Positions 42,920 through 51,279 of a DNA stretch of 60,238 nucleotides are shown piece by piece. The notes beneath the pieces were generated by a model. It was not told where the DNA came from. It saw nothing but the letters and a program-made list of their open reading frames with translations, and ran no database searches. The position numbers and the translations under genes were made by a program. This DNA comes from Bacteriovoracaceae bacterium UBA7317 (GTDB lineage Bacteria; Bdellovibrionota; Bacteriovoracia; Bacteriovoracales; Bacteriovoracaceae), in contig DKQD01000126.1 of NCBI GenBank assembly GCA_002474345.1, forward strand, positions 1-60,238, written 5' to 3'. Each line of letters starts with the position of its first letter. Positions within the stretch are counted from its first letter, which is position 1.

Positions 42920-43924
42920 GAGTGTTTTGAGAAGGTCTAGACTTGTTAAGTCTTTTTCCTCCTTTGAGCTAATGGACTCGTCTAACGAAATAATATCTGT
43001 GGAACCTTGATTGTGGGCCACGACGACAGGAAACTTTTTTTCTGTTAATGCCCTTACTGCCAAATAACCCATTTTTGATCCCATAAAACGATCAATTGAT
43101 GTAGGTTTTCCACCTCTTTGAATATGACCTAAAATACAAACATGAGCATCAATTTGATAATTTTGTTTTAGTCTGGTTTGAACTTCATAACTTAGACCAG
43201 GTTTTTCTCCCTCTGCTACAATAATTATAGAAGAACTCTTACCTCTTTCGATACCTCTTTGAATATCATTATAAATTTCTTTTATATTAAGGGTCTTCTC
43301 TGAAAAAACAACATTCTCGGCTCCGGTACATACTCCTACGTGAAGAGCTATTGAAGGAGATTTTCTACCCATAACTTCTACAATAAAAGTTCTTTCATGA
43401 GAAGTGGCTGTATCTCTAATTTTATCAACAGCATCAATTGCAGTTTGTACAGCAGTATCAAAACCTATAGAGTAGGATGTACCTGAAATGTCATTATCTA
43501 TACTTCCTGGAATGCCTACAACAGGGAGAAGTGTTTCTTTGTGAAGGTGGAATGCTCCTTTTAAAGACCCATTTCCACCTATAACTATGAGAGCATCAAC
43601 TTTTTTTCTTTGAAGAATATGAAATGCCTCCTTTCTCATTTCTTTTTGAAAGAACTCTTTACACCGAGAGGTTTGGAGTATAGTTCCTCCTTTTTGGAGA
43701 ATATTTCCAACTGATGATGCATCCATTTGGTGTATATTTCCAGAAAGAAGTCCAGTATAGCCTCTTTGAACACCAAAAACTTTAAATCCATAATGTATAC
43801 CTGTTCGAACAACACTTCTTATCGCGCAGTTCATTCCTGGGGAGTCTCCTCCACTACAGAGAACTGCAATAGATTTTATTTCTGAGCTTTTCTTTTTAGG
43901 GCTTGATTTTTTCTTAGAAGCCAT
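42911..43924 (-). CDS. pfkA: 6-phosphofructokinase
   Basis: Phosphorylates fructose 6-phosphate, the committed glycolytic step. AVLCSGGDSPGMNCAIR, GYTGLL, IVIGGNGSLKGA, IPGSIDNDISGTSYSIGFDTA (catalytic Asp in IDND), EVMGRKSP, and LGHIQRGGKPTSIDR are present. The usual GGDGS has Asn for Asp (GGNGS), a substitution at a Mg-ATP-contacting position that occurs in part of the family. The ATG at 43924 with AGGAG upstream gives 337 residues; a longer frame exists but would overlap the gene before it. A Lys/Ser-rich N-terminal stretch of about 14 residues is unusual. It follows the TPR/beta-barrel gene by 16 bases. Confidence 0.92.
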   Translation of the reverse strand: MASKKKSSPKKKSSEIKSIAVLCSGGDSPGMNCAIRSVVRTGIHYGFKVFGVQRGYTGLLSGNIHQMDASSVGNILQKGGTILQTSRCKEFFQKEMRKEAFHILQRKKVDALIVIGGNGSLKGAFHLHKETLLPVVGIPGSIDNDISGTSYSIGFDTAVQTAIDAVDKIRDTATSHERTFIVEVMGRKSPSIALHVGVCTGAENVVFSEKTLNIKEIYNDIQRGIERGKSSSIIIVAEGEKPGLSYEVQTRLKQNYQIDAHVCILGHIQRGGKPTSIDRFMGSKMGYLAVRALTEKKFPVVVAHNQGSTDIISLDESISSKEEKDLTSLDLLKTLSI

Positions 43925-43940
43925 TTTATCTCCTGTCTCA

Positions 43941-45506
43941 CTAAAAAGTAAGTGAGAGGTTGGCACTACCTCTCCATTTAGTAAAAAGATCAGTATTTTT
44001 CTTTTTTATAAAACTATATTTAATAGAAGGAAAAAAATACAAGTTTTCAAGCCAACCTATTGGGATATTTAACATATTTATGAACTCAACCTGGTGAAGG
44101 TTGTAAGATGAATTTTTGTTATACTGATAGGAATAATTGAGATGAGTTGAAAGTTTTAATTTAAGATAACTTATTATGGAACGGTTTGTGATAGATGTTT
44201 TTGTCTCTGTAGTCATCGAACTACTGTACTTATTTTTAAATATTAAAAGAGAAAGTCCATAAGTAGGGGAAAAAAGAACTGTTTTTGAAAAAGGTTCATA
44301 AAACCATTTTAGACCGAGGTCTACATTATCACCCTGATTTAGATAATCGAAGGCAGTAAGGGATAGCTTCCAAGAATGTAAGCCTTTTGTTGAAGCGGAA
44401 TGAAGACTAGTTTCAATTGAATGAAGGTTTAAATTATTCTGAAATGTTAAGCTATTTGCTAATTTGGAAGAAATGTTTTTAAAAGAGTAGGTAGAGCTTA
44501 ATAAAAATGAGGAGAAATTATTTCTTAAAAAACCTACTTTTAGCTCAAGAGATTTGCTGTCAAGGTGGCTCAACTGATTTTTTTCCATAACGTCTTGATT
44601 GAAGGATAATCCAAAAAGATAAGATGTGTCATTTTTCATTGTTGTTCGGAAATTATAATCAATTTTTGTTTCAGAATAGACTGAATCTTGAATTTTTTTT
44701 GAATTTTCAGTTTTTGTTAAGTTTGAATCAAATGATCTCCCTATTAAAAGGTTAAAGTTTGAAGATTCTTCTTGAATTTTTTTCTGTAAGCTTTTTGAAT
44801 TAATTGAACTTTCTTTTCTTACAGAATTAGATATCAAAAGGCCTTTTCTGTATTGCCCCGAGTCTAAGTATACATTTCCTAGAAGAACTTTTGCTTTTTG
44901 AGGCATCGACTTTATTTTTTTATCATTTTTTATGAGTCTAGAAAATTGAGATAAATTTATTTCTGCAAGATCGCTATCTCCCAATTTTTTTCTTATGATA
45001 GCAAGATGTAAAGCTGTTGATTTAGGCTTTATTTTGTAAAAATTACAAATTTGAAAATACCTCAGACTTCTTATTAAATTCAATCTTTTTACTTTTTTTG
45101 AATAAATGTTACTTTTAGATGAAAGCCAATAAGTTTTTGCAATCAAGTAATATACCTCTCGAGCTTTTATTTTCGGTACAGGAATATTATTGAGATCACC
45201 TTCGAGTGTTTTTTTGCTATTTAGATTGAGATTTATTGGGTAATGGAGAGCTCTTAAAATTGATAGATAAATTTTAAGAGCTTTAGAATACTTTTCTTTT
45301 TTAGTATAAATTTTTGATAGTAGTTTTAAGCTTGGAAAGTGAGACTTTTTTTTAGAAATGTTTTTCTTGATAAAAAAAGTTGATTTATCGTAATCACCTG
45401 ATTTGTAAAAATTGAGAGCTTTATTAAAATAGTTGGACGTTTTTTCAGCATAAGAAAAGTAAGGTTTAAGGGTAAACGTAAGTATTATAATAAATATGAT
45501 TTTCAT
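43941..45506 (-). CDS. Secreted TPR protein with C-terminal beta-barrel-like domain
   Basis: 521 residues. Signal peptide (MKIIFIIILTFTLKPYFSYA), then TPR-like helical repeats from about residue 27 to 240 (NKALNFYKSGDYDKSTFFIKK, SLKLLSKIYTKKEKYSKAL, AKVLLGNVYLDSGQYRKGL). From about 280 the chain becomes a series of amphipathic strands with many Ser, Tyr and Asn, ending in RGSANLSLTF with a terminal Phe, the usual outer-membrane barrel ending recognised by BamA. Similar TPR-plus-barrel layouts occur in exopolysaccharide export proteins and in surface proteins. Family not recognised. Upstream of pfkA and probably cotranscribed with it. Confidence 0.68.
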   Translation of the reverse strand: MKIIFIIILTFTLKPYFSYAEKTSNYFNKALNFYKSGDYDKSTFFIKKNISKKKSHFPSLKLLSKIYTKKEKYSKALKIYLSILRALHYPINLNLNSKKTLEGDLNNIPVPKIKAREVYYLIAKTYWLSSKSNIYSKKVKRLNLIRSLRYFQICNFYKIKPKSTALHLAIIRKKLGDSDLAEINLSQFSRLIKNDKKIKSMPQKAKVLLGNVYLDSGQYRKGLLISNSVRKESSINSKSLQKKIQEESSNFNLLIGRSFDSNLTKTENSKKIQDSVYSETKIDYNFRTTMKNDTSYLFGLSFNQDVMEKNQLSHLDSKSLELKVGFLRNNFSSFLLSSTYSFKNISSKLANSLTFQNNLNLHSIETSLHSASTKGLHSWKLSLTAFDYLNQGDNVDLGLKWFYEPFSKTVLFSPTYGLSLLIFKNKYSSSMTTETKTSITNRSIISYLKLKLSTHLNYSYQYNKNSSYNLHQVEFINMLNIPIGWLENLYFFPSIKYSFIKKKNTDLFTKWRGSANLSLTF

Positions 45507-45612
45507 AACTTATTACTATTTTTGAGGTAAATCTATTTCGGAATTTTTTAAATTTTAAGTTAGAAAATTTTATTATAGGTCTGTTTTCTAGAGGTTTACT
45601 TTAAATAGTGAT

Positions 45613-46464
45613 ATGATATCAGCTAGACTCTACAAAGAGATTGATGTTATGGTCGATATTTCTGATGTAAATGATCAAGTAAAGGAGTTCTCTTCAAAGA
45701 GTCATGGCAGCTCAGAACTGTATAGAGAAAAAGTTTTCGTTAGGGGTGAAAATGGCTACATTCCTTTAAAAGCCCTAATAAAAAAAATAGAACCACTAGA
45801 ATCTGAAAAAGATCTGCAAAAGATTGGTTTTGTCTTCGAAAGTTATGAATTCCACCCATCGGAAGAATTTTCCCAATGGTTTCAAGAGAAGTTTTCAAGA
45901 AAATTAGCTCGTTCCCAAGAGAAAAATATCGCAATACTCTATGTTCCTGATAACAGTTCTATTCTAGATTCCATTGAGCAAGCCAGTCGTTCGTATGAAA
46001 CCTTAAGAGAAAAAAATATACTGATTAATGGAAAAAATCTACCTGTACAGCTAGGAGAGTGGTACGCAAAGTGTGTTTTTGGTCTTAAGCAGAAAAAGTC
46101 TACATCCCAAAGGGGTTTTGACTTCTTGTTAGGTGACTCTAGAGTTGAGGTCAAAGTGAGTTGGGGAAATACTAGTCCTGCTAAAGGCGTCAAAATTAAG
46201 AAGACTTTAGTTCAGCTAAGTGACTTATGTATTGTCATTTATTTATCGTTTAACTTTAAAATAAGGGAAATTTGTATCCTTGACTCTGACTTTATCATTC
46301 GGAAAATTTCAGGAAAAGGTCACACAATCTTTTTAAAAGATGTGGATATTGCGCAATACTTTTTTAGTAAGTCTTCAAAGCATATTGGAAAAGTCTCTAA
46401 TAGTTCTGGACTATTAAGATTCTCAACTCCAGAGCTTGCAATGAGAATAGCAGAGATGTTCTAG
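45613..46464 (+). CDS. PD-(D/E)XK nuclease-like protein
   Basis: 283 residues; no signal peptide. The second half carries the order expected of a restriction-endonuclease-like fold: a helix with Glu149 (LGEWYAKCVFGL), Asp170 in RGFDFLLGDSRVEVK and the E179-x-K181 pair on the following strand, then hydrophobic strands (SDLCIVIYLSF, EICILDSDFIIRK). This matches the D-x(n)-ExK nuclease core. The first 140 residues are unlike anything I know. No DNA methyltransferase gene is adjacent that would make it a restriction system; the next gene is an rRNA-type methyltransferase on the other strand. ATG at 45613 or at 45649 are both possible. Nuclease fold: fairly likely; activity: unproven. Confidence 0.62.
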   Translation: MISARLYKEIDVMVDISDVNDQVKEFSSKSHGSSELYREKVFVRGENGYIPLKALIKKIEPLESEKDLQKIGFVFESYEFHPSEEFSQWFQEKFSRKLARSQEKNIAILYVPDNSSILDSIEQASRSYETLREKNILINGKNLPVQLGEWYAKCVFGLKQKKSTSQRGFDFLLGDSRVEVKVSWGNTSPAKGVKIKKTLVQLSDLCIVIYLSFNFKIREICILDSDFIIRKISGKGHTIFLKDVDIAQYFFSKSSKHIGKVSNSSGLLRFSTPELAMRIAEMF

Positions 46465-46518
46465 CTAGTAACTATTAAATGCAAGCTCATTCTTACTATA
46501 GTCATTAACTTCTAAATA

Positions 46519-47745
46519 TTAGTACAAATCATACTTCAAAAGACGGCACTCAATTGTACCATTGAATAGAGGGATCCTCTTCGATGTCGATAGAGATATT
46601 TGTTTTCTTAAATTCATATTTCCTGTAAAAATATAAGCCCTAAATCCCTTGAAGTTTTTTTTCAGGTTTTCACCGTACTCCCTATAGAGCTCTTTTAGCT
46701 TTTCTTCTTCTCCAAGTCTAACTCCATATGGAGGATTGCAAATGATAATTCCTTTTTGTTTATTATTTGGTGGAGGAAGTTTAAGAGCATTTTGCTTTTT
46801 TAAATGGATGATGTTTTCGAAGTTCATTTTTTGGAAGTTTTCTCGCGCTGTATTTAGGACGCGGTTATCCCAGTCTGAAGCATAAAACTGTTTTGTTGAA
46901 AGGCTTTTTGTTTTGTTTTCAATATCCTCGTAGAGTGACTCCATTCGTTGGTAGAAGTAGCTTTTAAGGCTTTTGTTTTTATTAAACCAGTTATGTTTTA
47001 AAAAACTGAAAGGTTTATCTTTATTTTCTATAAACCTTTTTATTTTTAGAAACGTGGGAGGAATTTGCGCACTGATAAGAACTGCTTCAATTGATAGAGT
47101 TCCAGAGCCGCACATGCTATCAATAAAAAGGTCTTTTTTAGGATCCCAATCAGTCAGCATAATAATGCCAGCAGCTAGGTTTTCTCTAAGAGGAGCTTCC
47201 CCCGAGTTTTTTCTGTACCCCCTTTGACTAAGAGGCATATGGCAAAGGTCTAAGTAAAAAATTACTTTCCATTTCTTTTCTGCAGTTTCTTCAACTCGGA
47301 TAAGAAAAGAAATATCAGGGTTTTTTGTATCAACTGAAGGTCTCTTTGAAGTCTTTTCCCTAAAATGATCAACAATACCATCTTTAGCCTTCTGTGAAAA
47401 AAGAATTGAGTTTTTGAAAGATCGCTTTGCACTTGAATCAAAAATTGTTTTAATTTTAAAGGTTTGATTAAGAGGAAAAGTACTTTGCCATGAGTAACCT
47501 TTTACTTTTCCGTAAAGCTCGTTGAGGCTTTTTATGGAAAAATCTGTTATTTTCATAAAAATTCTACTAGATATTCTTGAATGGAGTAAAAACTCTAAAC
47601 AAGTCTCATAAGAAGCAGAAAAAGAGACTCCACCTGTTTGTCGGTCGGTTTTTTCGCATCCAAAAGTACTTGCTTCCCTTTCAAGAAGTTCTTCCAGGTT
47701 TTTAGAGCATGATGCAAAAAAGTTAGGGTTAATTTGGGGAGTCAT
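46519..47745 (-). CDS. RlmL/YpsC-type rRNA guanine-N2 methyltransferase
   Basis: THUMP domain (about residues 45-165) plus a SAM-dependent Rossmann methyltransferase. Seen: SQRGYRKNSGEAPLRENLAAGI, DSMCGSGTLSIEAVLI (SAM site), FYASDWDNRVL, and the catalytic NPPYGVRLG. This is the 23S rRNA m2G2445 methyltransferase family (N-terminal half of E. coli RlmL; stand-alone as Bacillus YpsC). 408 residues, normal for the stand-alone form. The ATG overlaps the stop of the upstream kinase gene by four bases, so the two are coupled. Confidence 0.92.
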   Translation of the reverse strand: MTPQINPNFFASCSKNLEELLEREASTFGCEKTDRQTGGVSFSASYETCLEFLLHSRISSRIFMKITDFSIKSLNELYGKVKGYSWQSTFPLNQTFKIKTIFDSSAKRSFKNSILFSQKAKDGIVDHFREKTSKRPSVDTKNPDISFLIRVEETAEKKWKVIFYLDLCHMPLSQRGYRKNSGEAPLRENLAAGIIMLTDWDPKKDLFIDSMCGSGTLSIEAVLISAQIPPTFLKIKRFIENKDKPFSFLKHNWFNKNKSLKSYFYQRMESLYEDIENKTKSLSTKQFYASDWDNRVLNTARENFQKMNFENIIHLKKQNALKLPPPNNKQKGIIICNPPYGVRLGEEEKLKELYREYGENLKKNFKGFRAYIFTGNMNLRKQISLSTSKRIPLFNGTIECRLLKYDLY

Positions 47746-48713
47746 GTTTTTTCCTTGGAGGTCTTAAATAATTCTTTTTTAAAACTGCTTGCTCTTTCTA
47801 GTAATTCTATATAACTGTCGGCTTTTTTTGAGTCTAATTCTCCAAACTTAAATCTGTAGATTCTCCAAAGGGAGATTGAAAATAGACCTAAAAGAATAAA
47901 GGAATTTAAGGATTTTTTCTCAATGCTACTCAAGAGTCTTTCCTTTTCATATCCTTCGACAAACTTTTCGACAAGCGAGGTTGATATTTTTCCATCAATG
48001 AGTGATGTACCAGAAATTGAAATTCCTAAATCCAAAATGAGAGGTCCTAAACCTGCCTGCTCAAAATCTAGGAGAGTGATGATGTTTTTGTCTTTAAAAA
48101 GAGTGTTGTCGTAGTAGAGATCTCCATGCATTATACCTTCTTCAAAAGGTTCATTGATTAGAGAGTCAATTCCTTTAGGAAATAAATCCCAAAAGTATTC
48201 TTTAAATTTAGGAGGACAGTCTTTGTCGAGAACAAAATTGGAAATGAACGGTAATTCAAAGCCAATAGTTTTGTGTTTTCTAATGCTGTAGTTAGAAAAT
48301 GATTCTTTTTTTAAAGAGTGTAATTTCCCCAATGCTTTTCCTATCTGAAAGCATGTTTCTTGTTCTGGTTTCGGGGTAATACCTTCAACAAATGGATAAA
48401 TAGCACCTATATAGTTCTTGTAAGAGAAAATGGTAGCTTGGTCTATCGTTTTTAGAGGCGATATAGATAGAGGAAAACCTGCTTTCTTTAAAAAATCGAG
48501 TATTTCCTGCTCTTCATTTAATTCACTTTTGTTTTTATCGTTTGAAATTTTTAAAAGGAATGGCTTACTTTGACTGTTGTTTATAACTAATACTTTGAAA
48601 TTTGAATTAGATATCCCATAGGACAAAGGTGTTATTTCTTTGACTTTACCTAAAGAATAGATTTTTAGGATGTCCTGGACTTCGCTTAAAGTGAGGTTCG
48701 TATAATGTCCCAT
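47742..48713 (-). CDS. APH/choline-kinase-like phosphotransferase (homoserine kinase type II-like)
   Basis: Small-molecule kinase of the aminoglycoside-phosphotransferase fold. SYGISNSNFKVLV is the nucleotide-binding beginning, IMHGDLYYDNTLF the catalytic loop, and LLDFEQAGLGPLILDLGI the metal-binding DFE-type motif. The N-terminal arrangement resembles the type II homoserine kinase (ThrB) and choline kinase branches. 323 residues. Threonine-pathway genes are not nearby, so the substrate is open. Its stop overlaps the start of the RlmL-type gene, an odd pairing of a metabolite kinase with an rRNA methylase. Confidence 0.82.
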   Translation of the reverse strand: MGHYTNLTLSEVQDILKIYSLGKVKEITPLSYGISNSNFKVLVINNSQSKPFLLKISNDKNKSELNEEQEILDFLKKAGFPLSISPLKTIDQATIFSYKNYIGAIYPFVEGITPKPEQETCFQIGKALGKLHSLKKESFSNYSIRKHKTIGFELPFISNFVLDKDCPPKFKEYFWDLFPKGIDSLINEPFEEGIMHGDLYYDNTLFKDKNIITLLDFEQAGLGPLILDLGISISGTSLIDGKISTSLVEKFVEGYEKERLLSSIEKKSLNSFILLGLFSISLWRIYRFKFGELDSKKADSYIELLERASSFKKELFKTSKEKT

Positions 48714-48858
48714 CTTTTCCCTTATCAGTTTCTAAAGCCTTTTCGTCCAATACGAATCATCCTTTATTCTAAAAATTGGAGCTGTTTTAATAGCCTTGTT
48801 CATTCGAGGCGTCAAATAATATGGAAATAGTTTTTGCTGTGTGCGTTATTTTGCTTTG

Positions 48859-48896
48859 GAGATTGTTTTGATACTCTCGCAATGCTATACAATCTC
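48859..48896 (+). promoter_or_regulatory. ahcY promoter bracketed by a 7-base inverted repeat
   Basis: TTGTTT (48863-48868), 17-base spacer, TATACA (48886-48891). GAGATTG (48859-48865) and CAATCTC (48890-48896) form a perfect inverted repeat whose arms overlap the -35 and -10 boxes, a layout fit for a repressor. No SAH or SAM riboswitch pattern is apparent in the roughly 65-base leader. Confidence 0.5.
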
Positions 48897-48965
48897 TAGT
48901 TAATTTTTATTGATTAAAGTTTTATTTTTTAATTTTTTTTAAAATACCACCACAGGAGGAAAGAA

Positions 48966-50270
48966 ATGGGACTAAGGGAAGGTGATTTTAAAGTTGCAGA
49001 TATCTCGCTAGCTGATTGGGGTAGAAAAGAGATTGAAGTTGCAGAAAAAGAAATGCCTGGGCTGATGACTTTAAGAAAAGAATATGGAGAAAAAAAACCA
49101 TTGAAAGGCGCAAGAATTGCTGGATGTATTCACATGACAATCCAGACAGCAGTTTTAATGGAAACTCTTATCGATTTAGGGGCAGAAATTAGATGGTCTT
49201 CTTGTAATATTTTCTCTACTCAGGATCATGCTGCTGCAGCCATGGCGGCTTCAGGAATTCCTACTTTTGCTTGGAAAGGGGAAACTGAAGAAGAATTCTT
49301 ATGGTGTATTGAGCAGACCATAAAATGGCCAGATGGTAAGGGCCCAAACATGATTCTCGATGATGGAGGGGATTTAACAAAAATGGTTCACGACGATTTT
49401 CCAAATTATTTAAACGATATTCGTGGAATTTCGGAAGAAACGACAACAGGTGTTCATAGGCTTGTTGAAATGGTTAAGAAGGGAGAATTAAAAGTTCCTG
49501 CTATCAACATTAATGACTCGGTAACAAAGTCTAAGTTTGATAACCTCTATGGCTGTCGTGAGTCTTTGGTCGATGGAATAAAAAGAGCAACCGACGTAAT
49601 GATAGCTGGAAAAGTATGTGTTGTTGCTGGCTATGGAGATGTTGGAAAAGGTTCTGCGCAATCTTTTAAAGGTTTAGGTGGAAGAGTTATTGTCACTGAA
49701 ATTGACCCTATATGTGCTTTGCAAGCTTCTATGGAAGGCTTTGAAGTTATGAAAATGGACAAGGCTTGTGAGCTAGGTGATATTTTTGTAACAACTACTG
49801 GCTGTGTTGATGTCATCAATGAGGAACACCTTAAAAAGATGAGAGATGGAGCTATTGTTTGCAATATTGGGCATTTTGACTCTGAAATAAATGTAGCAAG
49901 CTTGAATAAAGACACTATTAAAATGGTGAATATTAAACCTCAAGTTGATCAGTATATTTTTGAAGATGGGAAAAAGATTATTCTTTTGGCCCAGGGTAGA
50001 CTTGTAAATCTTGGATGTGCCACAGGTCATCCATCTTTTGTTATGAGTAATTCTTTTACTAATCAAGTCATGGCTCAAATTGAGCTTTGGCAAAACTCAG
50101 AAAATTATAAAATTGATGTTTACATGCTTCCAAAGCACCTTGATGAAAAAGTTGCAAGGCTTCATTTGGAAAAAGTCGGTGTTGAAATTGATACTTTAAC
50201 TTCAGATCAAGCTGAGTATATTGGTGTGAAGGTTGAAGGACCATTTAAGCCAGGCCATTACCGTTACTAA
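48966..50270 (+). CDS. ahcY: Adenosylhomocysteinase
   Basis: Hydrolyses S-adenosylhomocysteine to adenosine and homocysteine, relieving product inhibition of methyltransferases; uses tightly bound NAD. Seen: [67 protein letters not shown] (NAD site), [18 protein letters not shown] and the C-terminal FKPGHYRY. 434 residues, normal. Very good ribosome binding site AGGAGGAA. A strong terminator follows, so it is a single-gene transcript. Confidence 0.97.
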   Translation: MGLREGDFKVADISLADWGRKEIEVAEKEMPGLMTLRKEYGEKKPLKGARIAGCIHMTIQTAVLMETLIDLGAEIRWSSCNIFSTQDHAAAAMAASGIPTFAWKGETEEEFLWCIEQTIKWPDGKGPNMILDDGGDLTKMVHDDFPNYLNDIRGISEETTTGVHRLVEMVKKGELKVPAININDSVTKSKFDNLYGCRESLVDGIKRATDVMIAGKVCVVAGYGDVGKGSAQSFKGLGGRVIVTEIDPICALQASMEGFEVMKMDKACELGDIFVTTTGCVDVINEEHLKKMRDGAIVCNIGHFDSEINVASLNKDTIKMVNIKPQVDQYIFEDGKKIILLAQGRLVNLGCATGHPSFVMSNSFTNQVMAQIELWQNSENYKIDVYMLPKHLDEKVARLHLEKVGVEIDTLTSDQAEYIGVKVEGPFKPGHYRY

Positions 50271-50285
50271 TCAAATCTTTTTTTC

Positions 50286-50327
50286 GAGGTGAGAAAGACA
50301 ACTACCTTGTTTTTCTCACCTCTTTTT
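50286..50327 (+). terminator. Intrinsic terminator of ahcY
   Basis: GAGGTGAGAAA (50286-50296) pairs perfectly with TTTCTCACCTC (50312-50322), 15-base loop, followed by TTTTT. An 11-base stem with a U-tract: a textbook rho-independent terminator. Confidence 0.92.
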
Positions 50328-50353
50328 AAAATCCTACTAATTTGGAGGAAGCC

Positions 50354-50809
50354 GTGGAACTCATTTTTGGCTCTGACCACGCGGGTTTTATTTTAAAAGA
50401 AGAGTTAAAAAACTTTATGAAGCAAGATGAGAGTCATCAAATTTTTGATGAAGGTTGCTTTTCTGAAGATAGATGTAACTATCCTCTCTTTAGTCAAAAG
50501 GTTGTTCAAAGAGTCCTAACAGGAGCAGGGCGGGGGATTCTTGTTTGCGGATCAGGCATAGGGGTTGATATGGTTGCCAATAGATTTAAAGGAATTCGAG
50601 CAGCTCTTGTAAGGAGTATTGAGGAAGCAAAACTTAGTCGTCAACATAATGATGCTAATATTCTTTGCCTAGGATCCAGAATTACTTCCTCAGATCTATG
50701 TAAGGAGATAATATCAGCTTGGTTAGCAGAGCCTTTTGAAGGAGGAAGGCACTCAGAAAGAGTTGCTATGTTTTCAAATATAGGAGCAGACCCCTCAATA
50801 GAACTTTAA
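50354..50809 (+). CDS. rpiB: Ribose-5-phosphate isomerase B
   Basis: Interconverts ribose 5-phosphate and ribulose 5-phosphate. Seen: IFGSDHAGFILKEEL, the active-site Cys in ILVCGSGIGVDMVANRFKGIR, the base-donating loop SRQHNDANILCLGSR, and a C-terminal FEGGRHSERV. 151 residues, normal. The GTG at 50354 is preceded by GGAGGA at 50344-50349; an upstream in-frame TTG at 50342 falls before that site and is less likely. Its stop overlaps the convergent DCC-protein stop by four bases. Confidence 0.93.
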   Translation: MELIFGSDHAGFILKEELKNFMKQDESHQIFDEGCFSEDRCNYPLFSQKVVQRVLTGAGRGILVCGSGIGVDMVANRFKGIRAALVRSIEEAKLSRQHNDANILCLGSRITSSDLCKEIISAWLAEPFEGGRHSERVAMFSNIGADPSIEL

Positions 50810-51228
50810 GGGGAAACCCTTGGCTTTCCACACTTGGGGCAAGTTTTCTTAATTGCTCGCCTATACTTATTAACAACCTCATAAAAAATTGAGACAGTTT
50901 TCTTTCCCATGTCTTTTTCTATTAGCCATTGAAACTTTTCGACCAATGGGAACTTTTTTACGAGGAATGAAGTGGCTTCCCCCGCTTTTAGGATTTTTCC
51001 ATGATGATCAATCAAATGAAGCGTTTCGAAGCACTCTTCTTTATTTAGTTGTGGAAAAGTTGAAAAAATCTCTTCATTTTGAATAGGTATAAAAGAATAG
51101 TCATCAGTATCTGGAATTCTTTTAAACGCTTTCATAAAACGGACACACAAACCGCATTCATTGTCGTAAAGAATAATGGGAAGTGGAAAATAGCAATCTT
51201 CTTTTTTTAATTCCTCTAGTTGACTCAT
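50806..51228 (-). CDS. DCC-family thiol-disulfide oxidoreductase-like protein (DUF393)
   Basis: Thioredoxin-fold-like protein with the family signature ILYDNECGLCVRFMK (residues about 20-33; the C-x2-C redox pair), then FIPIQN and LHLIDHHGKILKAGEA. The C-terminus carries an extra CPKCGKP, a second Cys pair that could bind metal or join redox exchange. Cytoplasmic by appearance. 140 residues from the ATG at 51228, favoured because AAGGA lies nine bases upstream of it and abuts the earlier ATG. Function of the family is poorly known. Confidence 0.85.
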   Translation of the reverse strand: MSQLEELKKEDCYFPLPIILYDNECGLCVRFMKAFKRIPDTDDYSFIPIQNEEIFSTFPQLNKEECFETLHLIDHHGKILKAGEATSFLVKKFPLVEKFQWLIEKDMGKKTVSIFYEVVNKYRRAIKKTCPKCGKPRVSP

Positions 51229-51279
51229 AAAAATCATTCCTTGTTTTTATCAATCAAAGATTTGATCAATTTTTGAAGG

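Noticed and set aside
46519..47745. DNA methyltransferase partner making a restriction-modification system with the PD-(D/E)XK protein
   Set aside because: The THUMP domain and RlmL signatures show an rRNA methyltransferase, and it is coupled to a kinase gene on the other strand.
48714..48965. SAH or SAM riboswitch before ahcY
   Set aside because: None of the conserved stretches or paired arms of those classes could be found; only the promoter and inverted repeat stand out.
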